In this document: positions 1 through 8,800 of the stretch, in pieces
How positions within the stretch are numbered: position 1 is the stretch's first letter
How the letters are laid out: every line of letters begins with the position of its first letter
Assembly (NCBI GenBank): GCA_937895845.1
Contig: CALBLK010000078.1
Coordinates: 42,297 to 106,296 of the forward strand
Origin: an uncultured Prevotella sp.
GTDB lineage: Bacteria; Bacteroidota; Bacteroidia; Bacteroidales; Bacteroidaceae
DNA length: 64,000 bases
Direction of reading: 5' to 3'
Made by a program: the position numbers and the translations under genes
The notes under the pieces: generated by a model
Databases searched by the model: none
What the model was told of the DNA's origin: nothing
Seen by the model: the letters and a program-made list of their open reading frames with translations, nothing else

Positions 1-1
1 G

Positions 2-1729
2 CACGAGCTGGAGGCCAGCTTCCTCTATGAGGACACGCCCGACCAGATGAAAGCCACGGCCGACGTGAAGGCCGACATGGAGCGGCCGCGGCCCATGGAC
101 CGCCTGGTGTGCGGCGATGTGGGCTTCGGCAAGACCGAGGTGGCCATCCGCGCGGCCTTCAAGGCGGCGTGCGACTCCAAGCAGGTGGCGGTGCTTGTGC
201 CCACAACGGTGCTGGCCTGGCAGCATTACCAGACCTTCAGCAAGCGGCTCAAGGGATTTCCCGTAAGGGTGGACTACCTGTCAAGGGCGCGGTCGGCCAA
301 GCAGACCAAGGAGGTGCTTGCCGACCTGGCCGCGGGCAAGGTGGACATTCTCATCGGAACGCACAAGCTGATTGGCAAGCAGGTGAAGTTCAAGGATCTC
401 GGTCTGCTGATCATTGACGAGGAGCAGAAGTTCGGCGTGGCCACCAAGGAGAAGCTCCGCCAGATGAAAGTCAATGTGGACACCCTCACCATGAGCGCCA
501 CCCCGATACCGCGCACGCTGCAGTTCTCGCTGGTGGGCGCGCGCGACATGAGCATCATCCAGACCCCGCCGCCCAACCGCTACCCGATACAGACCGAGAT
601 ACACACCTTCGGCCACGAGATAATCGCCGATGCCATACAGTTTGAGCTGAGCCGCAACGGACAGGTGTATTTCGTGAGCAACCGCATCAACGACCTCCCC
701 GGCATTGCCGGGCTGATCCGCAAGTATGTGCCCGATGCGCGGGTGGCCATCGGCCATGGACAGATGAAGCCCGACGAGCTGGAGAAAATCATCCTGGGCT
801 TTGCCAACAACGACTATGACGTGCTGCTCTCGACCACCATCGTGGAGAACGGCATCGACATCCCCAATGCCAACACCATCATCATCAACGGCGCGCACAA
901 CTTCGGACTGAGCGACCTCCACCAGATGCGCGGCCGCGTGGGCCGCGGCAACCGCAAGGCGTTCTGCTACCTGCTGGCGCCGCCCCTGTCGGCACTCAGC
1001 CAGGAGGCGCGCCGCCGGATGGAGGCCCTGGAGAACTTCTCCGACCTGGGCAGCGGCATCAACATCGCCATGCAAGACCTTGACATCCGCGGCGCCGGCA
1101 ACCTGCTGGGGGCGGAGCAGAGCGGGTTTATCGCCGACCTGGGCTATGAGACCTATCAGAAGATTCTGAACCAGGCAGTGACCGAGCTGAAGAACGAGGA
1201 GTTTGCCGATGTCTATGCCGAGGAGCTGGAGGACAAAGGCGGCGATGCCGGCGACTTTGTGGACGACTGCGTGCTGGAGAGCGACATCGAGATGTGCTTC
1301 CCCGACACCTTTGTGCCGGGCGACAGCGAGCGGATGCTGCTCTACCGCGAGCTGGACAGTCTGAACACCGACGAGGAGCTGGAACGCTACCGCAAGCGTC
1401 TGACAGACCGCTTCGGCGACATCCCGCCTGTGGCCGAAGAGCTGATGCGTGTCGTCCCCCTGCGCCGCCTCGGCCGGCAGCTGGGCTGTGAGAAAATCAT
1501 GCTCAAGCAGCAGCGCATGACCCTCTTCTTCGTGTCCAACCCAGACAGCCCCTACTACCGCAGCTCCACCTTTGACCGGCTGCTCAGCTATGTGGCGCAG
1601 AACCCGCGCCGCTGCAACCTGCGCGAGGTGAAGGGCAGGCGCTCCCTCGTGGTAGACAACGTGAAGACGGTCGAGGAGGCCCTGGCCATATTGGGCAGCT
1701 TGGCGCCAAAGGCCCCGGCGGCAACATAG
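2..1729 (+). CDS. mfd: Transcription-repair coupling factor Mfd, C-terminal part (5' end outside window)
   Basis: This is the C-terminal 575 residues of Mfd, the DNA translocase that removes stalled RNA polymerase from lesions and recruits UvrA. The reading frame is open to the window edge, so the N-terminal UvrB-like and RNA polymerase-interaction modules are not visible. Superfamily 2 motifs can be read in order: Walker A GDVGFGKT, the DEEQ box in IIDEEQKFG, SATPIPRTL (motif III), IVENGIDIPNANT (motif V) and QMRGRVGR (motif VI). The RAD-homology translocation region and the C-terminal TRCF domain follow. The gene is followed after 59 bp by a same-strand carbohydrate gene that is functionally unrelated. 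The assignment is secure; only the missing half limits the annotation. Confidence 0.97.
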   Translation, partial: HELEASFLYEDTPDQMKATADVKADMERPRPMDRLVCGDVGFGKTEVAIRAAFKAACDSKQVAVLVPTTVLAWQHYQTFSKRLKGFPVRVDYLSRARSAKQTKEVLADLAAGKVDILIGTHKLIGKQVKFKDLGLLIIDEEQKFGVATKEKLRQMKVNVDTLTMSATPIPRTLQFSLVGARDMSIIQTPPPNRYPIQTEIHTFGHEIIADAIQFELSRNGQVYFVSNRINDLPGIAGLIRKYVPDARVAIGHGQMKPDELEKIILGFANNDYDVLLSTTIVENGIDIPNANTIIINGAHNFGLSDLHQMRGRVGRGNRKAFCYLLAPPLSALSQEARRRMEALENFSDLGSGINIAMQDLDIRGAGNLLGAEQSGFIADLGYETYQKILNQAVTELKNEEFADVYAEELEDKGGDAGDFVDDCVLESDIEMCFPDTFVPGDSERMLLYRELDSLNTDEELERYRKRLTDRFGDIPPVAEELMRVVPLRRLGRQLGCEKIMLKQQRMTLFFVSNPDSPYYRSSTFDRLLSYVAQNPRRCNLREVKGRRSLVVDNVKTVEEALAILGSLAPKAPAAT

Positions 1730-1788
1730 CCCGGCTGCCGGCACACTTTCAGATGCGATGAATACTAACCTTATACTTATTATTCTTT

Positions 1789-3522
1789 ATGCTTATGCGA
1801 AACTTCAGACAGCTGCTGCTCTCGTGCCTTGCCTGCCTTTCCCTGCTGTGCAGGGCCTCGGCCAGCGACGGCCACCCTCTCGGCGCCTGGTGCTGGTTTG
1901 CCGACCCGCGTGCCGTCCATCACCGGACAGCGGACGGAACCATCAACAAAACCTACATCGGCTACATTGACACCCATGGCAACATCAAGGCCATGCAGTA
2001 TGACTTCAAGTCGCAGCGACAGGTCGAGGTGCTGGTGCGCTCGTGGTTCCAGCCCGACGACCACAACAACCCCACCTTTCTCGTGCTGCCCGACAACCGC
2101 GTGATGGTGTTCTACTCGCGCCACACGGACGAACCTTGCTTCTACTACCGGGTGACGTCACGCCCGGCCGACCTGGCCACCCTTGGCGAGGAGAAAGTGA
2201 TCAAGACCAAGGACAACACCACCTACCCCTCGCCCTTTATTCTCAGCGACGACCCCGCACATTTCTACCTCTGCTGGCGCGGCATAGGGTGGCATCCCAC
2301 CATCGCGCGGCTCACACTGCCTGCTGAAGACGACGAGGTGACGGTGGACTGGGGCCCTTACAGAATGGTGAAATCCACCGGGGCGCGGCCTTATGCCAAG
2401 TATGTGTCTGACGGAAAGAGCCGTATCTGGATGGCCTATACCACCGGCCACCCGGACAATGAGTGTCCCAACCACCTCTATCTGAACTACGTGGACATTC
2501 ATGACGGGACGCTCCGCGACGTGAGAGGCAACCTGTTGCAGACCATTGCCGGCAGACCCTTTGCCGTGAGCAAGCGAGACGACTATGCACGCCGGTGGCC
2601 GCTGACGCTGGTTGACCGCCCCGCCGACAAGCGCGACTGGGTGTTCCAGGTAGCTGCCGACACCCTTGGCCGTCCAGCGGTGGCCATGGTGCGCATCAGC
2701 GAGGACAAGCGCCGGCACACCTACTGTTATATCAGGTGGAACGGCAAGGCATGGACAGAGACACTGATAGGCGATGCCGGAGGCCACTTTCACCAGTCAC
2801 CCGAACTGGAGCACTGTTACAGCGCGGGCATGGCCATCGACCCGGATTCGGTGAACATCGTGTATGCCTCGCTGCCTGTCGGCGGAAAGCACGGAGATGT
2901 TTACGAACTGTTCCGCTTTGAGCTGGCCGGCAATGGGACGGTGAAAGCCAAGCGCCAGCTGACCTTCAACTCGGCGAAGAACAACGTGCGCCCCTTTGTT
3001 ATCCCAGGGTCCAAGGGCTCGCCGCTGAGGCTGTCGTGGATGGCGGGCGACTATTACGACTGGATTGTGAGCAGCAGGCATCCGCAGGGTTACAGCACGG
3101 TTATGCGCACTGATTTCGAGGGCTTTGCACCGGCCAAGGAGCCGCGGAAAGTGAGCCGAAAGCGACTGGCCCGGATGAAATGGAGCGCCAGGCGGCTGTT
3201 CACGTTTGTCACCACAGTGTTTCCAAACGAGGCGCTACGGGCTGACGGCTGTCTGCTGAAGGCGGGCGAACTGTCGTGCTGGCTTGATGCCAAGACGCTC
3301 AAGCCGGAGTGGCGTTTCCGCGGGCGGACGTTCCGCAGTGCCAACACCCTGGGCTCGTCCGACCGCTGGCGCGAGGCCCCCAGGGCTACCGACGGCCGCT
3401 GGCTGGCGCCTCTGGTGCCCGACAGCGTGCAGCTCAAACTGGTGTGCTGTGACGGCACGCTCAGCATCTACCGCGACGGTATGCTGTCGCAAACCATCTG
3501 TGACCTCTTCAAGCAGCAATGA
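1789..3522 (+). CDS. Secreted BNR-type beta-propeller protein (BNR_4-like), possible polysaccharide lyase or glycosidase
   Basis: A 577-residue protein with an N-terminal signal peptide (basic MLMRNFR, then LLLSCLACLSLLC, cleavage near ASAS). The body resembles BNR_4 repeat proteins: GAWCWFADPRAV near the start, TYIGYIDTHGNIKAMQYDF, a DDHNNPTFLVLPDNRVMVFYSRH blade and CWRGIGWHPTIARL. Related seven-bladed propellers include polysaccharide lyases (PL24/PL25), but catalytic residues could not be assigned here, so activity is unproven. The last ~110 residues (LSCWLDAKTLKPEW onward) look like a separate beta-rich module. It is the first gene of a tight operon with a DUF2264 protein (26 bp downstream) and a sodium symporter, which suggests that it releases or trims an oligosaccharide for import. 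ATG 1789 is preferred because it directly precedes the signal peptide. Confidence 0.75.
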   Translation: MLMRNFRQLLLSCLACLSLLCRASASDGHPLGAWCWFADPRAVHHRTADGTINKTYIGYIDTHGNIKAMQYDFKSQRQVEVLVRSWFQPDDHNNPTFLVLPDNRVMVFYSRHTDEPCFYYRVTSRPADLATLGEEKVIKTKDNTTYPSPFILSDDPAHFYLCWRGIGWHPTIARLTLPAEDDEVTVDWGPYRMVKSTGARPYAKYVSDGKSRIWMAYTTGHPDNECPNHLYLNYVDIHDGTLRDVRGNLLQTIAGRPFAVSKRDDYARRWPLTLVDRPADKRDWVFQVAADTLGRPAVAMVRISEDKRRHTYCYIRWNGKAWTETLIGDAGGHFHQSPELEHCYSAGMAIDPDSVNIVYASLPVGGKHGDVYELFRFELAGNGTVKAKRQLTFNSAKNNVRPFVIPGSKGSPLRLSWMAGDYYDWIVSSRHPQGYSTVMRTDFEGFAPAKEPRKVSRKRLARMKWSARRLFTFVTTVFPNEALRADGCLLKAGELSCWLDAKTLKPEWRFRGRTFRSANTLGSSDRWREAPRATDGRWLAPLVPDSVQLKLVCCDGTLSIYRDGMLSQTICDLFKQQ

Positions 3523-3548
3523 CCTAACTTATAAAACAACTAAAACGC

Positions 3549-5609
3549 ATGAAAAAGAATCTGATAACTGCCCTCGCGCTGGCAATGGTCGCCATGACCG
3601 CGCTGGCAGACAGCAGGGCGGTGTTCACGGTCAGCAAGCCTGACTACGAGAAGAGTCCGTTCACCGGAATGACACGCCGCCACTGGGTGGAGGCCGGGAC
3701 ATGGCTGCTAAGCGGCGCATTCAACTATATCACCTCGATAGACGACCCCATGTATTTCCCCAAGCAGGTAGACAAGACCTATCCCCGTAACGGGAGTGAG
3801 GTGAAGGTGGCCCGGCTGGAAGGCCTGGCGCGCACCCTCTTTGTGGCAGCGCCCCTGCTGAGAGACAACCCCGGACTGGAGCTGCACGGCGTCAAGGTGG
3901 CCGACTACTACCGCCACCAGCTGGCGAGCATCGCCAACCCCGCCAGCAAGCACTTTATCCCCCACCGCAAGGGAGGCCCCAGCCAGACCCTGCTGGAGCT
4001 GGGGTCGCTGGCCATCTCCATGAAGGTGGCGCAGGACGTGCTGTGGGACCCGCTCGGCAAGGCCGACAAGGACGCGCTGGCCGCCACGATGCTCAGCTAT
4101 GGCGAAGGGCCCACCATCGGTTCCAACTGGATGTTCTTCAATGTGTATATCCTGAGTTTTCTCAAAGACCAGGGCTACCGTGTTGACGAGCGCAAGATAG
4201 TGGACTGGATGGAGAAGCTGCTCGCCCGCTACAAGGGAGAGGGCTGGTATAACGACGCGCCAGCCTACGACTATTACAGTATGTGGGCCTACCAGAGCTA
4301 CGGACCGCTGTGGGTCGAGCTGTTTGGCAAGCGCATGAAGCCGGCCCCGGGTGCGGGTCTGCCTGGCGATGTGTATCAGAAACTGTCGGAACGCTTTCTG
4401 AAAAACGAGCACGACCTTGTGGACAACTATCCGTATATGTTTGCGCGTGACGGCCGGATGAACATGTGGGGGCGCAGCATCTGCTACCGCTTTGCAGCAG
4501 TCACGCCGCTGCCCCTGCTGGAATATGGCGGCTTCAAGGATGTCAACTATGGCTGGATGCGCCGCATCGCCTCGGCCTCGCTCCTTCAGTTTGTGCAGCA
4601 TCCCGACTTCCTGGAGAACGGTGTGCCCACGATGGGCTTCTACGGGCCTTTTGAGCCATGCGTCCAGATATACAGTTGCAGGGGCAGTGTCTACTGGATG
4701 GGCAAGGCTTTCCTCGGTCTCATGCTCCCCGAGAGCTCGCGCTATTGGAGTGACGTGGAGAACGAGGGGCCGTGGAAAGACCAGATGAAGCGCGGACAGG
4801 TGTACAACCGCTTCCAGCCGGCCGCCGGGCTGCTCATCACCGACTATCCCAACTGCGGCGGCGCCGAGATGCGGTCGTGGTGCCACGAGAGCGTGGCCAA
4901 GGACTGGCAGAAGTTCCGCTCGTCGGAGAACTACAACAAACTGGCCTACCACACGGAGTTCCCCTGGATGGCCGATGGCAGGAACGGCGAGATTTCGATG
5001 AACTACGGCACCCGGAACAAGAAGGGACAGTGGGAGGTGCTGCGGCTCTATGACTTCAAGAGCTTTGAGGATGGGGTCTACCGCCGTGACGCCGTGCTGG
5101 AGACCGATGAAACTGTGCGCTACCAGCTGGCCGACATCCCGCTGCCCGATGGCGTGCTGCGTGTGGACCGGGTGCGTGCCGGGGCTCCCACCGAAATATG
5201 CCTCGGCCACTATGCCTTGCCGCAGCTCACCGATGGCCGGGGGCGCGCCAATGCGCTCGCCTCGCACAAGGTGCCGCTTGGCAAGGGCCGTGACACGGTG
5301 GCAGTCTGTGACAACGGTGCCTACGAACTGGCCCTTGTGCCCCTGGTGGGCTGGGACTCTGCCGTGCAGATGGTTGAGGCCGACGGACTGCACCCGGTGA
5401 GCCGCCGCTGCATGGTGCCCATGCTCCGCCAGCAGGTGGACAAAGGCTGGCGGGTGCTGGTCACCCTGATGCTCTGGAAGAAGATGGACGGCGGACGGCT
5501 GACGGCCAAGGAACTGCGGCCGGTCAGAATGGTCGAGGTGTCGAAAAACGGCAAGCGCGTGGAGGTCAGACTGGCCGGCGGACAGACCAAAACCGTAGTT
5601 TTTGACTGA
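3549..5609 (+). CDS. DUF2264 family protein, probable periplasmic uronate-releasing glycosidase
   Basis: A 686-residue protein with a clean signal peptide (MKKNLITALALAMVAMTALA, then DSRAV). The first two thirds carry the alpha/alpha-barrel style sequence of DUF2264: FTGMTRRHWVEAG, LEGLARTLFVAAPLL, GPTIGSNWMFFNVYILSFLKDQGY, YNDAPAYDYYSMWAYQSYGPLW, and DGRMNMWGRSICYRF. A C-terminal beta domain follows (about residues 420-686). Some DUF2264 proteins are, to my knowledge, classed with GH154 beta-glucuronidases; that is family knowledge and not shown here. It sits between a BNR-type propeller protein and a Na+/solute symporter with 2 bp to the latter, so the three genes probably act on and import one uronic-acid-containing sugar. 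Substrate identity is inference. Confidence 0.78.
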   Translation: MKKNLITALALAMVAMTALADSRAVFTVSKPDYEKSPFTGMTRRHWVEAGTWLLSGAFNYITSIDDPMYFPKQVDKTYPRNGSEVKVARLEGLARTLFVAAPLLRDNPGLELHGVKVADYYRHQLASIANPASKHFIPHRKGGPSQTLLELGSLAISMKVAQDVLWDPLGKADKDALAATMLSYGEGPTIGSNWMFFNVYILSFLKDQGYRVDERKIVDWMEKLLARYKGEGWYNDAPAYDYYSMWAYQSYGPLWVELFGKRMKPAPGAGLPGDVYQKLSERFLKNEHDLVDNYPYMFARDGRMNMWGRSICYRFAAVTPLPLLEYGGFKDVNYGWMRRIASASLLQFVQHPDFLENGVPTMGFYGPFEPCVQIYSCRGSVYWMGKAFLGLMLPESSRYWSDVENEGPWKDQMKRGQVYNRFQPAAGLLITDYPNCGGAEMRSWCHESVAKDWQKFRSSENYNKLAYHTEFPWMADGRNGEISMNYGTRNKKGQWEVLRLYDFKSFEDGVYRRDAVLETDETVRYQLADIPLPDGVLRVDRVRAGAPTEICLGHYALPQLTDGRGRANALASHKVPLGKGRDTVAVCDNGAYELALVPLVGWDSAVQMVEADGLHPVSRRCMVPMLRQQVDKGWRVLVTLMLWKKMDGGRLTAKELRPVRMVEVSKNGKRVEVRLAGGQTKTVVFD

Positions 5610-5611
5610 CG

Positions 5612-7051
5612 ATGTGGATTGTTCTGACCGTACTGGCCTACTTTGCCGTGCTCTTTGCCCTGAGCCGGATCACGGCAAGGCGGGCCACTAACAATGCTTT
5701 CTACCGGGGCGAGCGCCGCTCTCCCTGGTATATGGTGGCCTTTGGCATGGTGGGCGCCTCTGTCAGCGGGGTCACTGTGGTGTCGGTGCCAGGTATGGTG
5801 ACCAAGATAGACATGACCTACCTGCAAACGTGCCTTGGCTTTATCCTTGGCTATTTTGCCGTGGCCTTCGTCCTGTTGCCGCTTTATTACAGGCTCGGCC
5901 TCACCACCATCTATGGCTACCTTGGGCAGCGCCTTGGGCGGCGCTCCTATCTTACGGGGTCCGCTTTCTTCCTGCTGTCAAAGATGACGGGGGCTGCCGT
6001 GCGCTTCTATGTGGTGTGCATCATTCTGCAGCACTTTGTCTTCGACCGGCTCGGCGTGCCGTTCTGGGCCACCGTGGTGACCATGGTGGCGCTCATCTGG
6101 CTGTACACCCACCGCGGCGGAATCAAGACCCTGGTGTGGACAGACGCATTTCAGACAGTCTGCCTCTTTACGGCCCTTGTCCTCATCCTCGTGCAGGTGG
6201 CCCGCACGCTGGGCTTTGGCGTTGAGGAAACGGTTTCGGCCGTGGCCAACAGTGGCATGAGCCGCGTGTTTGTGTTTGACGACACGTTCTCCAAGCAGTA
6301 CTTCTGGAAGCAGTTTCTCAGTGGCATCTTCATCGTGATAGTGATGACCGGGCTTGACCAGGACATGATGCAGAAGAACCTGACGTGCAAGTCGCTGCGT
6401 GAGGCCCGGAAAGATATGTGTACCTATGGCTTCGCCTTTGTGCCCGCCAACCTGCTGCTGCTCTCGCTGGGTGTGCTGCTGGTGCTGCTCGCCCGCCGTG
6501 ACGGTGTGACCCTTCCGGCATCGGGCGACGACCTGCTGCCGATGTTCGCGGCTTCGGGCGAGCTTGGCCTGCCTGTGGTCATCCTGTTTACCATCGGCAT
6601 CGTGGCGGCCTCGTTCAGCAGTGCCGATTCGGCACTGACGGCGCTGACCACCTGCTTCTGTGTCGATATCTGCGGAAGGGAGCGCGACGAGCGGCTGCGC
6701 CGCCGCGCGCATCTGGGACTGTGTGTGCTTTTCGTGGTGTTTATCCTGCTGTTTCGGCTGGTCAACTCAACGAGTGTCATCGATGCCATCTACACCCTCT
6801 GCTCCTACACCTACGGACCGCTGCTGGGCCTCTTTGCCTTCGGCCTCTTTACCCGGCGCAAGGTCAATGACCGCGCTGTGCCGTGGATAGCCGTAGCAGC
6901 CCCGGTTCTTTGCTTTGTGACTGAACAGGCGGTGCTGGCCCTCACAGGCTATCATTTTGGCTATGAGCTGCTCATGCTCAATGGCTTGCTGACCTTCTTG
7001 GGCCTGTTGGCGTTCAGGACAGGCGCCCGCCATCTGCCAACGGACGGATGA
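5612..7051 (+). CDS. Sodium:solute symporter (SSS family)
   Basis: A 479-residue polytopic inner-membrane protein with about 13 hydrophobic segments and typical SSS features: the GARRATNNAFYRGERRSPWYMVAFGMVGASVSGVT-type N-terminus (positions ~18-55), the conserved GLDQDMMQKNLTCKS stretch (~240-255), and IVAASFSSADSALTALTTCFC near residue 340, which matches the Na2-site serine-rich helix of the family. It starts 2 bp after the DUF2264 gene and is probably translationally coupled to it. It would import a monosaccharide, uronate or small oligosaccharide released by the two upstream secreted proteins. The next gene is convergent with only 13 bp between stops, and no terminator hairpin is visible there. 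Confidence 0.92.
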   Translation: MWIVLTVLAYFAVLFALSRITARRATNNAFYRGERRSPWYMVAFGMVGASVSGVTVVSVPGMVTKIDMTYLQTCLGFILGYFAVAFVLLPLYYRLGLTTIYGYLGQRLGRRSYLTGSAFFLLSKMTGAAVRFYVVCIILQHFVFDRLGVPFWATVVTMVALIWLYTHRGGIKTLVWTDAFQTVCLFTALVLILVQVARTLGFGVEETVSAVANSGMSRVFVFDDTFSKQYFWKQFLSGIFIVIVMTGLDQDMMQKNLTCKSLREARKDMCTYGFAFVPANLLLLSLGVLLVLLARRDGVTLPASGDDLLPMFAASGELGLPVVILFTIGIVAASFSSADSALTALTTCFCVDICGRERDERLRRRAHLGLCVLFVVFILLFRLVNSTSVIDAIYTLCSYTYGPLLGLFAFGLFTRRKVNDRAVPWIAVAAPVLCFVTEQAVLALTGYHFGYELLMLNGLLTFLGLLAFRTGARHLPTDG

Positions 7052-7064
7052 CAGGAGCTGTGCG

Positions 7065-7703
7065 TTAGAATTTCTTTCCCCCTACAATGCTCAGGAATGT
7101 GCTGCCCAAAATCTTGATGTCAAGCCACCACGAGCGGTGCTCCAGATAGTAGAGGTCAAGCTCCAGCCGGCGCAGCATCTTCTCCATGGTGTCGGTGTAG
7201 CCGTTGTAGAGCGTGGCATACGATGTCACCCCGGGGCGAATCTGGTAGAGGCAGCGGTAGCGGGGGTCGCGCTCCATAATCTGGTCAATGTAGAACTGGC
7301 GCTCGGGTCGCGGACCCACGAATGCCATGTCGCCCTTGAGCACGTTCCACAACTGCGGAAGCTCGTCAAGGTGGTGGTCGCGCAGAAAGCGGCCCACCTT
7401 TGTAAGGCGGTCATCCTGCTCCTGGTTGTACAGGGCGGGGCCGTCTTTCTCGGCATCCATTTTCATGCTTCTGAACTTATAGATATAGAAAGGCTTGCCA
7501 AACCGGCCTATACGTTCCTGCTTGAAAATGGCGGGCTTCCCGTCCTCCTTGCGGATGGCGATGTAGCAGAAGAGAAAAAGCGGTGAGAATATGATAAGGC
7601 AGAAAAGGGCTATCAGAAAGTCAAGGATGCGCTTCACGTTGCGTTCCACTTCAGTCATGCCATCAAAGATATAGATGCTATTTTCTTTTTCGGTTTGTGC
7701 CAT
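7065..7703 (-). CDS. Bacterial sugar transferase (undecaprenyl-phosphate hexose-1-phosphate transferase)
   Basis: A 212-residue member of the bacterial sugar transferase family (PF02397, WcaJ/EpsL-like catalytic unit). One hydrophobic helix or re-entrant segment (ILDFLIALFCLIIFSPLFLF, residues ~27-48) is followed by FKQERIGRFGKPFYIYKFRSMKMDAE, the Asp/Glu pair motif HHLDELPQLWNVLKGDMAFVGPRPE, and the C-terminal RYRCLYQIRPGVTSYATLYNGYT. It transfers a sugar-1-phosphate onto undecaprenyl phosphate, the first step of capsule, exopolysaccharide or O-glycan assembly. It lacks the extra membrane domain of long homologues, as is common for the short class. It lies 61 bp downstream of a GT2 gene on the same strand, probably in one transcript. 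Confidence 0.95.
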   Translation of the reverse strand: MAQTEKENSIYIFDGMTEVERNVKRILDFLIALFCLIIFSPLFLFCYIAIRKEDGKPAIFKQERIGRFGKPFYIYKFRSMKMDAEKDGPALYNQEQDDRLTKVGRFLRDHHLDELPQLWNVLKGDMAFVGPRPERQFYIDQIMERDPRYRCLYQIRPGVTSYATLYNGYTDTMEKMLRRLELDLYYLEHRSWWLDIKILGSTFLSIVGGKKF

Positions 7704-7764
7704 TATTTGCTTCTTTTATCTTAATAACTCGTAAAAAAGACAAATATTGTATGAACATTCACAT

Positions 7765-8571
7765 TTATTTCCCTGCCCGCCTGCTGCGGACAAAGCGGTA
7801 GCTGTCCCACTGCCTTTTCAGCACTTTCATGGCATAGTTGGGCATGAACACAAAGAAGAAGTAAACGTATGACTTGGGCTTGGAGAATCCGAGTATCTGC
7901 TCGTACACGCGTGCGTTATATTTAATAAGGTGCAGCTTGCTCTGCGACACCGACCCCTTTCTCACCCTGTAGTAGGCCAGCGGTTCGGTGATGCCGTGGG
8001 CGTAGCCGCATACCTTGACGATGGAGAGGAAGAGCCCCCAGTCCTGTCGCTTGCGAATGGTAGGCATGTAGAATTTCCGCCCCAGTGCCTTCCTGTCGTA
8101 GATGGCGGTGAGACAGCCCACCTTGTTGTCGCGCACCATGGTCTTGAACGTAATCTCTTTGGGTGTGATACAGATGCCCAGCTCCTCGTCGCTGGTGTCG
8201 CAGATGATGTAGGACGAGCAGCACAGGGCGCAGCCTGTCTGCTGCATATAGCTCACCTGGCGCTCCAGCTTGTCGGCCACCCACCTGTCGTCGCTGTCGC
8301 AAAAGGCGATGTAGCGGCCTCTGGCGTTCCTGATGCTGTTGTTGCGAGCCACACCCGGGCCGCCGTTCGCATCCAGATGGAACACCCTCACGCGCGAATC
8401 ATGCTTGCGGTAACGCTCCAGAATGGACAGTGTCTCGGGGTCGGAAGAGTTGTCATCCGTTATCAGCAGCTCCAGCTCAGCGTAGGTCTGGCTGAGCACA
8501 CTCTCTATGCTGTCTGCCAGGAACTGGCTGGCATTGTAGGTGGGCATGATAACGGAAACGAGTTCTTTCAT
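7765..8571 (-). CDS. GT2 family glycosyltransferase
   Basis: A 268-residue GT-A fold glycosyltransferase. The N-terminus VSVIMPTYNASQFLADSIESVLSQTY and ITDDNSSD are the classic nucleotide-sugar binding start. IAFCDSDDRW carries the DxD-type metal site (about residues 91-95), and the acceptor half contains RKRQDWGLFLSIV (the usual D of the QxDW-like catalytic region). It probably adds a sugar in the same surface-glycan pathway as the adjacent sugar transferase. A Bacteroidota -7 box lies 14 bp upstream of the ATG, so it is likely the first gene of this two-gene unit. Acceptor and donor cannot be predicted. Confidence 0.93.
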   Translation of the reverse strand: MKELVSVIMPTYNASQFLADSIESVLSQTYAELELLITDDNSSDPETLSILERYRKHDSRVRVFHLDANGGPGVARNNSIRNARGRYIAFCDSDDRWVADKLERQVSYMQQTGCALCCSSYIICDTSDEELGICITPKEITFKTMVRDNKVGCLTAIYDRKALGRKFYMPTIRKRQDWGLFLSIVKVCGYAHGITEPLAYYRVRKGSVSQSKLHLIKYNARVYEQILGFSKPKSYVYFFFVFMPNYAMKVLKRQWDSYRFVRSRRAGK

Positions 8572-8585
8572 ATTTTTTCGATGTG

Positions 8586-8593
8586 CAAAGGTA
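8586..8593 (-). promoter_or_regulatory. Putative -7 box (TACCTTTG) for the GT2/sugar transferase unit
   Basis: On the minus strand TACCTTTG matches the Bacteroidota sigma-ABfr -7 consensus TAnnTTTG and lies 14 bp upstream of the GT2 start. No convincing -33 TTTG is visible at the expected distance. Confidence 0.55.
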
Positions 8594-8752
8594 CGACTTT
8601 AAATGAAAAATGAAGCATGAAGCGTATGGAAATATGGCACAATGCCAGGACGGAATGAAGAAAACCCCTTGGAAAACACCACATTTTATCGGAGTGAGAC
8701 GAAAAGAGAAACACTTTAGACGTATGCCAAAGCGCCCTTTTGGCCTTTCTAG

Positions 8753-8760
8753 TAATTTTG
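8753..8760 (+). promoter_or_regulatory. Putative -7 box (TAATTTTG) for the GH30 gene
   Basis: TAATTTTG fits TAnnTTTG and ends 40 bp before the GH30 ATG. The divergent spacer between this gene and the GT2 gene (8572-8800) holds only the two opposing boxes and two copies of CGTATG (8623 and 8721). Confidence 0.55.
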
Positions 8761-8800
8761 CAACAGAAAACCATAACGCCTAAATAATATCTGTTGACGT

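Noticed and set aside
281..1744. Long minus-strand open frame (487 codons) opposite mfd
   Set aside because: Antisense shadow of a well-conserved gene in GC-rich DNA; its translation is low-complexity and matches no family pattern.
3708..5393. 561-codon minus-strand frame opposite the DUF2264 gene
   Set aside because: Codon-position mirror of the real gene, with His/Val/Gln-rich composition typical of antisense frames.
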